Assembly: GCA_009829735.1 (NCBI GenBank)
Contig: CM020619.1
Location: forward strand, 15,011,589 to 15,075,588
Direction of reading: 5' to 3'
From: Pyropia yezoensis
Lineage: Eukaryota; Rhodophyta; Bangiophyceae; Bangiales; Bangiaceae
DNA length: 64,000 nucleotides
Positions 1 to 12,100 of this stretch are shown here, piece after piece (position 1 is the first letter of the stretch; every line of letters begins with the position of its first letter). A program made the position numbers and the translations under genes. The notes beneath the pieces are model-generated. The model searched no databases, was not told the origin of the DNA, and saw only the letters and a list, made by a program, of their open reading frames with translations.

Positions 1-1363
1 CTCGCCGCGTTCATCCCCGTCGCGGCGGTCGCGCGGCGGCGGTCCGCCTCGTCCAGCGCCGCCCACAGCTCCCCCGCCGACCCGACGGGCACCTCCTCCA
101 GGCCCGCCACCGTCACGTCGCCGCCGCTACCCCCAAAGCCACCCCCCCCCCCCCCCCCCCCACCCCCCCCGTCGAGGATGCGCAGCGGCGGGCCGCCGGG
201 CGGCGCCAGCAGGTCCACCAGCGCCTCGTTGTAGATTTCCAGGTAGGACACATGCACCGTCGCGTCTCCGGCGGCGGCGCCGCCCCCCGCCGATAGGCGT
301 GCAAACAGGTGCTCGGCCGCGCGGGGGATGATGCCCGCCCGAGGGGAGACGGTCCACCCGCCCGATGGCTCGGCCGCCGCGTCGGCGGCGGATGCCGCCG
401 CCGCCGCCGCCGCCGCGTCTGGGACGGGGGAAGAGGAGGGGGGCGGGGCGCCGCCGGCTGTGGCTGTCACCGCCCCGTCGTCGTCGCCGTCCCCCGCGCC
501 GTCCCCGTCCCCGTCCCCGCCACCGCCACCGCCGCCACCGCCACCGCGCATCGACGGCCGTGCCGCCGGCGGCGGCGGGGCGGGGGAGGCCCCGACCGGC
601 ACCCGCCCCCGGTCGCCCTGCATGGTGTACGTCTTGCCTGACGCGGTGCTGCCGTACGCAAAGACCGTTGCCGAGTAGCCGGCGAGGACCTGCTCCACCA
701 GCGGCGCCGCCGTTGCAGCGTACACGTCCGCCTGGGAGGCGGTTGGCCCAAAGACCGCGTCATAGGTGTACGACTTGGCACTGCCGCCGCCGCCGCCGCC
801 ACCCCCGCCGCCGCGGCTCGTCTCTTCCCCGTCGGCCACCGCGCCGGGCGCCGTTGGTGACAACGGCCGCCCGCCCCCCCCGGTACCACCACCGCCACCA
901 CCCCCCGCCGCCGTCGGCACCCCCCGCAGGTGGGTGCTGAGGCGTGTCCCCCCCCCCCGTGCGTCGCCGGGGACAGCGGGGGCGTCGGGGGTGACGCCCC
1001 CCCCCACCCGCCTCCCCCCCGGCCGTCAGGGGGGTAGAGGGTGACCCGCCGGGCCGCCTCGTCCACCCCCACCACCGGCCGGACGCCGGCGCGGCACGCG
1101 GACGCGGACAGCGGCCGTACGCGGACAACGACGCGGATGGGGACGGCGGCGGAGGGGGGGGGGGGGGTTGTGGCCGGGGGGGACGGCCGGGGGTGGCGCC
1201 GGCGGCGGGGAGGGGGGGGGGCATCGTTGTGGTTTGGAAGGTTCCAGGGGGGGATGCGAAGGGGGTGGGGGGGGCGCAAGAGGGACAATGAGGGGGGGGA
1301 GAGGCTAGAACGAGATGGGGTGGCTTTGGGGGAGGGCGGGGGGGCGTGCGGGCGCCAGGACAA
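1..1363 (-). CDS. kinesin motor-domain protein, partial (runs off the left edge)
   Basis: Minus-strand kinesin heavy-chain motor domain; kinesins are ATP-driven microtubule motors. Seen in order: the first beta strand VVVRVRPL (about 1110-1140), SYTYDAVFGPTASQADVY, a P-loop GSTASGKTYTM (about 630-660), SYLEIYNEALVDLL, and GMNAA at the window edge, just where switch I (NxxSSRSH) should begin. Only about the first 300-400 residues are inside the window. Two loops carry very long Gly/Ala/Asp/Pro insertions. VVVRVRPL and the P-loop lie in different frames, separated by a G-rich stretch at about 780-1040. I see no GTRCGT donor there, so a homopolymer length error in the assembly is as likely as an intron. 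The P-loop reads GSTASGKT where most kinesins have GQTGSGKT. The only in-frame ATG before the motor is at 1363, giving a 70-residue Pro/Ser-rich leader; the true start is uncertain. The subfamily cannot be named from this part. Confidence 0.8.
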
Positions 1364-4300
1364 CAGGGCGTGTCAAGGGAAGCGGCAAGACGGCGGCGGG
1401 GGGCAGGGGCGGTGGCGGTGGGGTGGGTGGAGGTTGGGGAAGGGTGGTAGTTGCGCGGGTGCGGGCAGGGAGCGCGCCTCCTCGGCTCTGCCACGCACCT
1501 GTGGGGGGGAGGGGGGGGTTGAGCCCGCGGCGCCGACGGCGGCGACCGTGCTCAGCGCGGGACGGCGGCGGTGGCGGTAGATAGGTACAACAGCCTCCAC
1601 GGCTTCAGTAGAGACAAAAAAAAACGGCGAGCGATGCGCCGTGCGCCGTCCTCCCCGCGGACCTTACTCTTCTCCCACCCCCACCCTCCCACACCCCATC
1701 TCAAAAGTGCCACCGCAGGCCGCCGCGGGCGGGCAACTCCCCATCCCCCCCCCCCCCCTCGCCTGGCCAGCCGTCGCCCCAGGTCGGTCGCCGCGGCCAT
1801 GGATGGACGGAACGGGGCCACTACGTACACCAGGGCAGGAGCAGATGCATGGGGAAGGGGGGCCGGTTGTCATCCATCCACCATCATCCCTTCCCCCCCC
1901 CCCCCACCCCCCCCCCCCAGCGCGCCTTGGGGGCCGCGGGGGGGGGGGGTGAGGCCCCACGTTTGAACGCGCCCCCCCCTGGCCGCCACCCCCGCCGCGC
2001 GGGGCGGGGCCCGGTGCGTGGCGGTGGCGGTGGCGCCACTGTAGCGCGTGCCGCGTGCCCGCCAATGCTGCCGTCGGATCTCTCCCGCCAACGCTCCGCA
2101 CCGCCAGCCTGCGCCGTGCCGCCAGCCCGCCTCCTTCCCTCGTGAGCCGCGAGGAAGAATTGATCCGACAACGTGTACCAGCTCCATAAGTGTAGATAAC
2201 AACCCGCTCACAAGCCCGCGGATAGCCATTGACAGTATTTTATTTGATTTGGGTTGCGGCCCAAACAAATCACGAAAATAATGGAAGCTCACCACGTGGT
2301 ACAACACGTGTGTCCCAAAGGCCCACCCAAGAAAGACGACAGGTTGTGCCCAAGGCGCTTGGGCAGGGAGGATGGTGGGAGCGCGAAAGACGACGGACGT
2401 GCCGACCCGGAGGGGGGCAATGGTGGAGGCAGGCGGTGGTCGTGAAGTACGGCGCCGCGCCGTGGCCACGCCCGCCCGCCTGGCCCGGTCCCCCGTCTGG
2501 TCGACCGTCCCAGTCAGTCGCGCTCCCCACTGGAGATACGATTGCACCTCCCCCACCGCCGCACTCGACCCAGTCGATCGCCCGGCAAGTTACAATGGAG
2601 AAAGGCAAGCAATAACAAAGCACAAGTACTGTACATACAGTACGGTACATCACTGTACAGTACGTACAGTACAACGCGCGAAGAGAGCGCGTGACGGGAC
2701 CACTGCGGCGAGCTACACGGGTCCCGCCAAAATTACGGCACACCAGCCTCTCATCGAGCCCACAGCGGGAGGAGCTGGGGAGCTGCCGAGTGGAACAATG
2801 GGAACGGGTGACAGGGGATCGTGGATGTGTGGGTGGTGGGGACAAGCTCCCACCGTCCCGTGGGCGGCCGGCGATGACGTTCCCATTTTTCTTGGGTGGT
2901 TGCGGCTTGGGGAGGAGGGCTTGGCCGTGTGTAAAACCCATGACGCCCTCCCCCCCCTTTCCCCCCTGGGAACCCGGGCTCCCCCCTTCGGACAAGACGT
3001 GAGGATGAGACGAGAGGATGCGGCGGCCTCTCCCTGGAAAGGATGACCAAGTGCTGGTGCTGCGGCTCGTGGATGAGCGTGGCGCCCGCGGGGATCACAC
3101 ACTATCCATACAGAACACAGGGGGCCGTCCGAACCATGAGAATGAGAATAAGAAGAACAAGCGAGAGCATTTGCATCCGATGACCTCCTCTCCCCGGCCC
3201 CCGTTGCAACATGATGTCTGCCGCCGCAGTCGCCAGATCACCACCTGCACCCTCCTCATTCAACGGGAGGGACGGGCGCGCGGATGCGAGGGGGAGGGGG
3301 GGGGACAGGGTGATGCAGAGCTACCCCGCGGAGCGCTCCGCCGTTTGAACGATGAGATTGCCGTATCAACGATGGGGGCCCTTGCAACCTCCCCAAGGAG
3401 ACGGTGCTGTGCAAGGGCCCGCGTCCAGGGAAAACCCCCCCCCCGCCCCCCCCCTTGTTCTCCCGTCGCCGAATGACGGGGGGCCCGCGAGAGCGCACGC
3501 ACCCGCCCCCCCACACCGCACCACGACCGCGGTGGGCAACGCTGTTGACAGAAGGGGCGGTTGGGGAGGGGGGAGGCGCTCGGGCCCGCCGCCAGAGAGT
3601 GGCCCACAGCTGTCTCCATTCGAGCGGTGGCTGGGCGCACCACCCCCATTCCGGCGGGGGGGAGAGGTGCGCAGGTGGAGTGGGCACACCTCGAGGAAGG
3701 CCACCGCGACCGCGTCAAAGATGGGCCCGACGCGGTGCGACGGCCGGCGCAACCGTAGCCACCCACCCCACTAAACGGCCGGTGGAGCGTGTGGGGGCGC
3801 GTGCCCCAGCGGGCCCATGGGCGGTCACCCCACGCCTGGCCTGGGGGCGCGTTGCAAGCCAGCTCTTCCCCTTCCCGCCACGAGAGGAGCTTCTTGGCTT
3901 TTTTTTGCGGGGCCCGCCTACCTACCTTTCGCGGCGGCCACACCCCCGCGTGTGGCCCCCAGCTACCGTCGCCGCGCGGCAGATGGCCAAAATCTCGACC
4001 ACACCACCTCGACCTGGCCGCCCTCCCCGTGCGCCCACGCGGGGGGTGATGGTGATCCCCGCGGCCCCGCGGCTTGGCCCTTTGGCCCGCGCCGCCCGAG
4101 GATCGTTGAGCGCTGCGCTGTGGAGCGCCACCCCCGTCACACACGCCGGGACCACACGCGCTGGTCGGGCAGAAACTCACACTCGGCCACGGCGCGACGG
4201 CTGTGGGCGCGCTGGCCTCGGGGCGCCGATGCCGGCGTCTGCGACCGCGGGAGCGGTTCCACGCACCAGTTGGGGTTGGGCGCGTGTGGCCCGCGTCACC

Positions 4301-4697
4301 CGGCACGCTCTCCCCCCTCCTCCCCCGCCCGCCCACCCTGTCCGCGGCCACACACCCGCTGCCGCGCACACGCACGCCACTCGCCGGGCGGAAAGGCGGG
4401 GGGGGGGCGTCACTGGTCGCTGTGCCCGCGCGCGCCGCCGCCCACACACGGCCCCTCCCACCGGCCGGGCCAAAACGGGCTCCCGACCGGTCAGTGACTC
4501 CCTCGCCGCCGCCGCCGCCGTGACTACCGTCACCCTGTCGGTCGTCCCGTTGGTTCCCGTTCCCCAACCCCCCCGACCGCTTCTCCACACACCCGCTCCG
4601 CTTCCCCCCCCACCTTCTTGCACACACTTACCTCACTGCCCCTCTGTTCTCGGACCTCTGGGAGCGGACCTGCTTTGTCGCTCCCCTTTCCCATCCC
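1364..4697. other. intergenic region between divergent genes
   Basis: Spacer between the divergently oriented kinesin and OHCU decarboxylase genes, so it should hold both promoters. It is C/G-rich with many C runs. Open frames here overlap on both strands and resemble nothing I know. The only distinct structure is the cluster of TACTGTAC/TGTACAGTAC motifs at about 2625-2674. Confidence 0.5.
2625..2674. repeat. cluster of short palindromic TACTGTAC / ACTGTACAGT motifs
   Basis: About 50 bases made almost entirely of overlapping GTACTGTAC, ACAGTAC and ACTGTACAGT copies; ACTGTACAGT is a perfect palindrome. Similar motifs recur in other non-coding parts of the window (see findings). Function unknown; a protein-binding site or a transposon footprint are both possible. 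Confidence 0.6.
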
Positions 4698-5242
4698 ATG
4701 ATGGCCCCACCGCCTCCCCCAGAGGCCGCCCCTCCCCCCCCTGCCTCGGCGGCCTTCTCTGGTGGCGGCGGCGGCGGTGGCGGCGGGACAGCCGGCGCGA
4801 CAGGCGGCAGCAACGGCGCGCCCTCCCACCCCCCGCCCCCGGGCTCTGCCACAGAGCGGGCGCTCGCCCGCCTGTCTGCCCTCTCCGCCCCCGCCTTTCA
4901 CGCCGAGATGCTGGCCATCTGTGGGGTCAACGCGTTTGCGTCGCGGATGGTGGCGGCCAAGGCGGTGCGGTCGCCCGGCGGCTACACGACCGTCAGCCAG
5001 GTGCTGGACGACGCGGAAGCCGCGTGGGCCGACTGCACCCCCATTGAACGGATGGGCGCCTACTGGGCGCACCCCAACGTGGCTGCCACCCTCCGCAACA
5101 GTGGCGCCGCGGGGGTGGCCCGCACCGAGGGAGGGGGGGGGCTCCGGGAGCGCTTTGAAACGTACTGTGCGCTGGACACCCCGGGGGGGGGGGCCCCCGA
5201 CGGCGGGAGTGACAGTGGCGGCAGTGGCAGTAGCGGTGGTGT

Positions 5243-5284
<42 letters not shown>

Positions 5285-5711
5285 CGGCAATGGCGGCGGC
5301 GGTGGCGGTGGCGGCGGGGGGCCTGGCGGCGGAGGCGCCGCCGACGCGGCCCCGTCGGCGGCCGAGTGGGAGCGGATGGAGGCGGCGCTGCTGGCGTACG
5401 AGGAGGCCTATGAGATGCCCTTTGTGCTGGCCTTTGCGGGCACGTGGAGCGTGGCGGGGGTGACGGCGGAGATCCGCCGCCGGATGGGGCGGCCCCGCGC
5501 GGACGAGGAGGCGACCGCCTCTGAGGAGCAGCGCAAGTGCGTGCGGGGGCGGCTGACGCGGCTGCTGGAGATGGCTGGGGGGGGGGGGGGGGTGGCGGCG
5601 CGGGGGCCGCCGCCTCCGCTGGGGGGGGGGTGGGGGGGGGGGGGGGGGGCGCGTATCATGGGAGGGACGGGAGGGAGGGGGCTGATGGAGGGGGCGTCTG
5701 GGAGGGGCTGA
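4698..5711 (+). CDS. 2-oxo-4-hydroxy-4-carboxy-5-ureidoimidazoline (OHCU) decarboxylase
   Basis: 337-residue intronless frame. OHCU decarboxylase catalyses the last step of urate oxidation, turning OHCU into S-allantoin, in or near peroxisomes in many eukaryotes. Two conserved blocks match the family. Residues 50-160 contain FHAEMLAICGVNAFASRMV and the MGAYWAHPNV segment, equivalent to the catalytic His-Pro motif. Residues 222-292 contain YEEAYEMPFVLAFAGTWSVAGVTAEIRRRMGRP and an ERK/RLTRLLE-type end. A Gly/Ser/Asp tract at about 160-220 splits the two halves and lengthens the protein well past the usual 160-180 residues. The Glu-Gln motif normally found a little after the His is not obvious, so activity is not certain. 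The N-terminal 50 and C-terminal 45 residues are Pro/Gly low complexity. ATG 4698 is followed at once by a second ATG codon. It converges on the DUR3-like gene. Confidence 0.8.
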
Positions 5712-6692
5712 GGAGGGAAGGGGTTGAAGGATGGGGGGGGGAGCAGGTGAGGTGTGGGCTGGTCAAGTGGGGGGTGGGTGGGTGGACGTTTTGTGGCGGT
5801 GGCGTTTTCCCAAGTCTGCCCTGGGGGGGCAGAGGGCGCGAGCAACGGCACGTGAGTGTCGGGCGCCGGTCGTGGGGACGCTGGCTCGAGGGGCAGAGCC
5901 CAGTGCAGACACCGTCGCACACGGTCGGCGGGGGGGGTCGGGAGCTTGGCTGTCGGGCGTGCGCCCGTCGACCCTTTTTCTTTTCGTACCCTTTTACTTT
6001 TTTTCTTTTTGCTCCAGAGTCCCCCACGTCGTCGCTCTCGTACCGCCAAGCGCGCTCGATCATGTTGCGTCGGCCGTGGAGCTATGATCTTGGGGGCGGA
6101 GGGGGGGGTTGATGGAGAGTGACGGGAGAGGCCCGGCCCACCCCTGCGCGGGCGTCGCGGCCGTCCTCCCCGATGTGGCCCTCGGCGCAGCTGCCCGGCT
6201 GGCAAGACTCCTAGGGAGGGCCGGTGGGCGGCAAGCGGACCCAGTCACAGACAGCTCGTGTTTGGCGCCCCCCGGCGGCCGGAGACCTCAAGAGTGCGGG
6301 GGGTGAGGAATGCCCTGTCGCAGGCAGACGGGGGAGTGCTAGGGGGATTAGCTCCACTCACAGCGCCTGTAGCCGTCCTGTCCCACCACGCCCCAGAGCA
6401 CAAGACTGCCCGTCGCCGGACTGCCCGTCGCGACGGACCGACACGGGACACAGAGGTACACGAACACCCTGCGAAATTAGTGTGCTAAAACCCCACGATC
6501 CCCCCTCAAGAGCGGCAGCCAGCCGGCTGCGGGTTGAAATAGACAACAAAAGAAGGGGTAAGCGGGTGACCCCCGTGCTCGGTGAGGCACCCAAGGCCGC
6601 GCAAAAGACCGTCAGTCTATGGCGCGCGCGCCGCCGCACGGCGGCTGGTTGTGAGCGCATCCGAGCCGACCCTCTTCGCATTCCATGTCCCA
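5712..6692. other. intergenic region between convergent genes
   Basis: Shared 3' spacer of the OHCU decarboxylase and DUR3-like genes. A pyrimidine stretch at about 5975-6015 (runs of T in CTTTTTCTTTTCG and TTTTACTTTTTTTC) stands out from the GC-rich background. I see no gene and no recognisable poly(A) signal that I would trust. Confidence 0.4.
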
Positions 6693-9157
6693 CTACTCGT
6701 CCACCTCGGACGAGATGCCGTCGCTCTCGCCCACCGGCTCCTCCATCGTCTTGACTGGCAGCGGCGGGCTGATGGCCCCGCACGACAAAATAGCCAAGAT
6801 GGACGACCGTGACTCCCATACGGGCAGCAACACCATGGCGATGGTGGCCATGAGCCCCCAGATGATCGAAAGGATAACCCAAAACGTGAAGTAGCCCTTG
6901 GAGAAGACGCCCGCCGGCAGCGCCAGCAGCGGCCACGCAACGACAAGGACGAGCGCAAGGCCCACCCCCCAAGCAGTAATCATCTTCATAGCCTTATCGA
7001 TCTGGGCCTCCGCCTCGGGGGTCAGCTCGGCATTGGCATCCGCGTCAAGGAGGGGAATAGACTTGGTGGCCAACCAGTCACAGTTGTCAGGCTTGATGAG
7101 CGACACAACGACGCAAATGGCGGCGGAGCTGAGGATGGCAACCACATTGCCAACCACCATGACCTCATCGCGCCCAGTGTTGGCAATGCTGACGCCGCCG
7201 TCAAAGGAGGAGGCGTAGCCGAGCCACGAGGCAATCGCAAGCACCAGCCCGCCAATGGCGCCGGCAACAGCGCCCGCCCCCGAGCACTTGGACCAGCTAA
7301 TGGCAAACGCCACAGGCGCCACCGCAGACCCAATGATGACGCCCATGCCGAGGTACACCCAGCCCAGGCTGACGCCAATCGCGTTCAAGGCAATGCCCAG
7401 AACGCCCGTCAACAGCCCGAATACGATGATGGCAATGCGAGAAACCAAAACCACGCTCTTGCCAGTGACAGGCTTGCCCATCCGCCGCATGAGAGGCGCG
7501 TACACGTCATAGGCAACGAGCGACGACACGGCAATCTGCTCGGCCGCGCCGGTGGACGTCACGGCCATAAAAAGCATAATCAGGATAAGAACCGAGCCGC
7601 CCTTGCCCATCAGGTGGGTCGCAACGGCGGGAGGAACCAGCCCACTGTTGGACTCATCGAGCGTGATGGGAAGAGACAGAGCAATGCCGGCCAGGCCCAG
7701 AGAGGTAGCCAGCGTGAAGGGGATGGCAAACCAGGACAGACCACCCAGGATGTAGCCCTTCCAGGCGGCCTGCGGCGTCGCCGCGATCGCCGACTGCCAG
7801 TAGCTCTCTGTGGAATGCGACAAGCAGGATGGGGAACGACAAGAACGGCAACAGGTTGCACCAAAGAAGAGTCCAACAAACGAGACACGCACAGGCAGAG
7901 CAGTCAGCAGCTGTCCTCGATCGATACAAAGGCTGCGAGGCAGGCCGAACCGCCCACTACATGCCCACCCAGTCGGAATAAGCTGGCGCGCTTCAACGTA
8001 CGGTCCACAAACACAGTGCCAAACTGCGGAAGAGCAATGAATGGACGGAACGAGCACGCGTCGCGCAGTGGTAGTGGCCAGGCACGTCGCATGCAGTCAG
8101 AACAGAGAGCGAGCCCGATGAGAAACCATGTCAGTCAACGGCTCGTCCTCAACCCGCGCGACCCCGCCAAGCAGCTCAAGTGTACAGCGCCCAGCCCTCC
8201 CCACCGGAATACCGCACCCTCCATGATACATAGCTCCCCCCGCCAACGCACGTTGCCGCAAATGTTGCTAAGCCCAAACAGCAGGCCGTTCTTGCTGAAC
8301 ATGGTCAAATAGCTGCCGCCCTTGTTGTCCAGCACTGGCTGGATGACCGACGTTGCCTGCAGCCGGTCGTACACCGTAGACGGCGAGCCCAGCGTGCTGT
8401 CCGTGACGTACACCTGGAACACAAAGATGCACAGCGCGATCAAAATGACGGCGGTGTTAAAGTAGGACGCCACGAACGTCGCCTTGAGCCCGCCCGCAAT
8501 GGTATAAAGGATAACGCCCAGGGGGATGAGGAAGGAGGCCAGGTTGGTGTTGATGCCCGTCAGCGCGTTGACCACCGCACTGCCGCCCAGGATGAGCATG
8601 GACGTGACAATGATGTTGGTGGCAAAGGCGAAAAACAGAAAGACCGTGTGGGCGACCGTGCCCCACCGCGCCTGGATAATCTCAAGGAAGGTGTGGGCGG
8701 TGGGCGCCCGCCGCTTGACCTGCACCGCCAGCAGCGCAAAGATGATGATCTGCAGCGTCGCGCCAGAGGCGTACCAAAACGGCCCCGACACCCCATACTT
8801 GAACGCCACGTTGGACGACTGCAGCAGCGTTGCCGCCCACGTCCACTGCGACACGAGCACCGAGGCGGTGAGCCCCGTCTTGACGCTCCGCCCGGCGGTG
8901 TTGAAAAACTCCGAGTCCATGGGCCGGTTGAGGATGCGGCGCTCAATGAGCACCAGCCCGACGGTGGCGATGCCAAACGAGATGCCAAACGCCAGCACAA
9001 TGACGTAGCCGACCGCCCTGCTCAGCTGCGCCGACCCGTCGGCGAGGCCGAAAAAGGACGCCTGGCACGCATACTGCGGGTCGAGGAAGAAGTTGCGCGT
9101 GACGGGGCTGGTGGTGCACCCAAACGCCTCCACCGACGGGTTGACAAAGTCCGCCAT
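6693..9157 (-). CDS. DUR3: DUR3-type urea / sodium:solute symporter (three exons)
   Basis: Plasma-membrane symporter of the SSS family; DUR3 proteins take up urea, and in some species polyamines, with H+ or Na+. Splicing inferred as exon 1 9157-8252, exon 2 8023-8002 (22 nt) and exon 3 7807-6693, giving 680 residues, the usual DUR3 size. Donors are GTGCGT and GTACGT; both acceptors end CAG. The joined protein restores the diagnostic [17 protein letters not shown], with the Gln codon split across intron 2. Other family marks are [20 protein letters not shown] (about 103-122), GPFWYASGA (125-133), [14 protein letters not shown] (222-235) and many hydrophobic helices from residue 50 on. The start sits in CCCACCATGG, a strong initiation context. 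The C-terminus is short and acidic (ISSEVDE). Its tail-to-tail neighbour acts in urate breakdown. DUR3 has been studied in Pyropia, which fits the suggested host. Confidence 0.93.
8002..8023 (-). other. DUR3: 22-nt microexon of the DUR3-like gene
   Basis: Encodes FGTVFVD plus the first base of the next Gln codon. It is preceded on the minus strand by TTCCGCAG and followed by GTACGT. Flanking introns are 228 nt (8251-8024) and 194 nt (8001-7808). Leaving it out deletes a near-invariant DUR3 motif and breaks the frame, which is why I accept it. Confidence 0.85.
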
Positions 9158-12100
9158 GGTGGGAACGCCGCGGGGCGGCCAGGCCGTCGATGGTCACCGC
9201 CGCCGACAGTGGAGGGAGGGGGGGGCGGGGGGGGGAGCACACGACAGACGTGGTGGGGAGGGGGACGGGTGTGCGGCAGGCAGCGGCAAAACCAGGAAGC
9301 GGTCGGTCCCACGCACGCCCTCCCACTGTGGTTGCAACGGAGGCGGCGGCGACGCTGGCAGGCGGTCCCCCGCTCGGCAAACCGTCTAGTACATAGACAG
9401 ACTCGGTACACCCTCGCCCGGCAGACCGCCAACGAGCCGTCTGGGCGGCCGCCAACCCCCACTGCCCCGCCCCGCCACGTGCCGCTGGCAGGTTGGGGGT
9501 GCCACGCGCCACCCCCACGCGCCACCGCCGGCAGGCAGCCGAGCCCCCCCCGGCCCCACGCACTCCCCCCATCCCCCCACACCCCCGCCCCCCGCCGCCG
9601 CCAGCTCCCTCCCTCCCCCACACCCACCTCCCAGCGGGGGGCTCCACCTGGCCCGTCGCCTGCGCGACCCGCCCCCCCTCCCCCCCCCCCCCCCCGCCCT
9701 CCCCCCACCTCCCCAACCCCGGCCATTCCCTCCCTCGCGGCAACGAGCCCCCGCTGCTCGCCCGCCCACGCAGCCAGCGCTGATCCCTATCCCCCCCCCC
9801 CCCCCCCCCCCCGGCAAAGGCACAGGCCGCCGCGTGGATCCGCGCTCCAGGCCTGGCACAGTCGGCAGGGATCCTCCCCACCCCCCCCCCCCCCCCCCCC
9901 GGGGGGCGCCCAACCCCCCCCAGCGGGGTGAACCCCCCCCAGTGGGGTGGGGGCGGCCGCCCTCTGGGACTACTCCCCGTGGCTCTCTCGCTACCCCTCC
10001 CCCCGCCCCCCTCAAACCCAGCCCGCGGGCGGTGGTGGGAGGGGGGAGCCCCGCGCGAGCGTGGCTCGGCAGGCAGGCGCCCCTTCCCCCCCAGCCGGTC
10101 GCCCACCAGGCCCCCTGCCGCTCCCCCTTGCCCCCCCTCCCCACGAGACTGGCCGGCAGCGCGCGGCCTCTGCCGCCTGCGCTACTCCCACCCCCCCCCC
10201 CCCCCCCCCCCCGACTCCTCCACCCTGCGCACCCACCCCCCCCCCCCCCCCCCCCCGCCCCCCGCCTCAAGGCCACGTCGTTGACGACCCCGACGCTACG
10301 ACCACCTCACCACCAGACACAGGTCCATCCGCCCCTGGTGGTGGCCCGTCGACCGTCAGTTCCACTTATCACCAGGAGCGTAGATACATACCGCCCCCCT
10401 CCACCCCCCCCCCTCCACGGTCACACCCCCCTCCCGCAGACGAGGCCAAGTCCTAAGCACCCTCCTCGCGGCCCAGCCCCCACCCATCCGCATCGGTGAT
10501 CAGCTCCTCAAAGAACCGCCCGCGCAGACCCTGCCGCCTCCTCTCTCCCCGCCTCCCAGAACGCCAGCAGTGGCTACCGCTGCGTTCTCACGCGCCTCAC
10601 CACCCCCCCCTCCCACGGCCGTCATAGGCGGCAGTCGTACACCGGCAACCTCGCACAACCAGCGGGTACACAGTGTCTCGAGATGACCTTGCGAGACCGA
10701 TCCGCGTCGATCCCCTTCCGCGGCCCTGAGCAAACCGCGGGACTGCTTTAAACGCGCGGGAAGGTACAGTACATACATACTGTATCGCTCCCCCGCGCAT
10801 CCACCTCTCAAACACCGCTGGTGTCATGTCCAGTGTCCTGCTGATCAACAGTTCGGCGCGCATATGAATGGCATATATTGAAAAGGACTGTTCATGTATA
10901 TATATATACAATCAATTATGAATTCTTCCAAGCTAGCGTTCGTTGGAACGCGTCGCTCGTGAATTTCTCGAAACGGTCGGGAGTGGTTGTCACTGGCATG
11001 CTCTGGACGACGGAGGGCAAACCAACGGTTGGTATCAGTGCGCCCAGCGAGAAGAGAGTCTGCTTCTTCAACCCGCGCCTCTAGAGGCTTGAATGAGGAA
11101 GGGGATGGCTGCCCTGGCGTTTGCACCGGAAAGGCCAAGCCCCCCAAACAATTTGAATCCTACGTCACCAAAGACAGCCGTAGTCCTGGCGGTCGCTCGT
11201 CCCGTTCGTGCTTGGCGCAGCGACGCTACTTAGTTGCTGTCTGGCAGCCATCCGACATCCATTGGGGAGGCGCGTTTGAGCTTATCACTGCCAGCGTCAG
11301 ACGTGCTCAGCGAGACGACGTGGGATTCGCATACAAGGCAGGTAGGTGGCTGTGATAGCCATCTCTGGGACGGGACCTTTTGAGATAGCCTCCTGCGTCA
11401 AAGTGAGTACGTGAAAGGCGCCCGTGCCGATATTTGCATTTCATGGTTCACGGCGAGATTCATACAAATAGTACATACCATTTCCCACGCACATGCTTCA
11501 ACTTCCTTCCCAATGATCCACATACCTCTAGCTAGGACCCTTCCTTTTTCACTGCGCTGGGACGTGTCCCTCCATCCGCGTGAACAAGCCTGGCACAACC
11601 AATCATTCTCCACAGTGGAGGGCCCCCGACTCTGATCTCACCTCCTCTCCCGGGTCGTCCGTGGGCGAGAGAGCCTAAAAGAAGGCCACGAATGCTCCTC
11701 CCACCAGAACGTCTCGTGCCACGATCCACCCCCCCCCCTGCTAAACGGCTGTCGTGTCGCTCGTCGGTCAAGGTGGGCTGCTGGCCTTTTCCCCCGTCAA
11801 CGGGTGTCCCCAAAACTGGTGGCCCCGCGGCCACCGTCGCCGTCTGCCCTATGCTCGCCAAAGTTGCGCAAGCGCAAGGATTAGGGGGAGGCGCTGGAGC
11901 CCCCTGAGCCCCGTTTGTGGAGCAGATGTGGCGTGAGCAGTGAGGCCGCGAGACCGCGCGATCAGTTACTACCGTTGGTGCCGCGTGAGGGACCGTGAAG
12001 GGGGGCGGTTGGGTCGTAAATACCCCAGTGGAAGCAGACGCGCTGCCTGTTGGGTTCTATATGTACAAGACGCTGCTGCGGAGGCAGCGTCTATTTAGGC

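Noticed and set aside
2200-2556. Hydrophobic minus-strand segment (VVFLGWAFGTHVLYHVV)
   Set aside because: Short, isolated and surrounded by low complexity; no family and no gene structure.
3404-5047. 547-codon plus-strand frame overlapping the start of the OHCU decarboxylase gene
   Set aside because: Pro/Arg/Thr composition without motifs, and it is in a different frame from the recognised enzyme.
8648-10276. Long Pro/Gly/Arg-rich frames over and upstream of the first DUR3 exon
   Set aside because: Explained by C/G runs and by antisense of the transporter exon; no domain seen.
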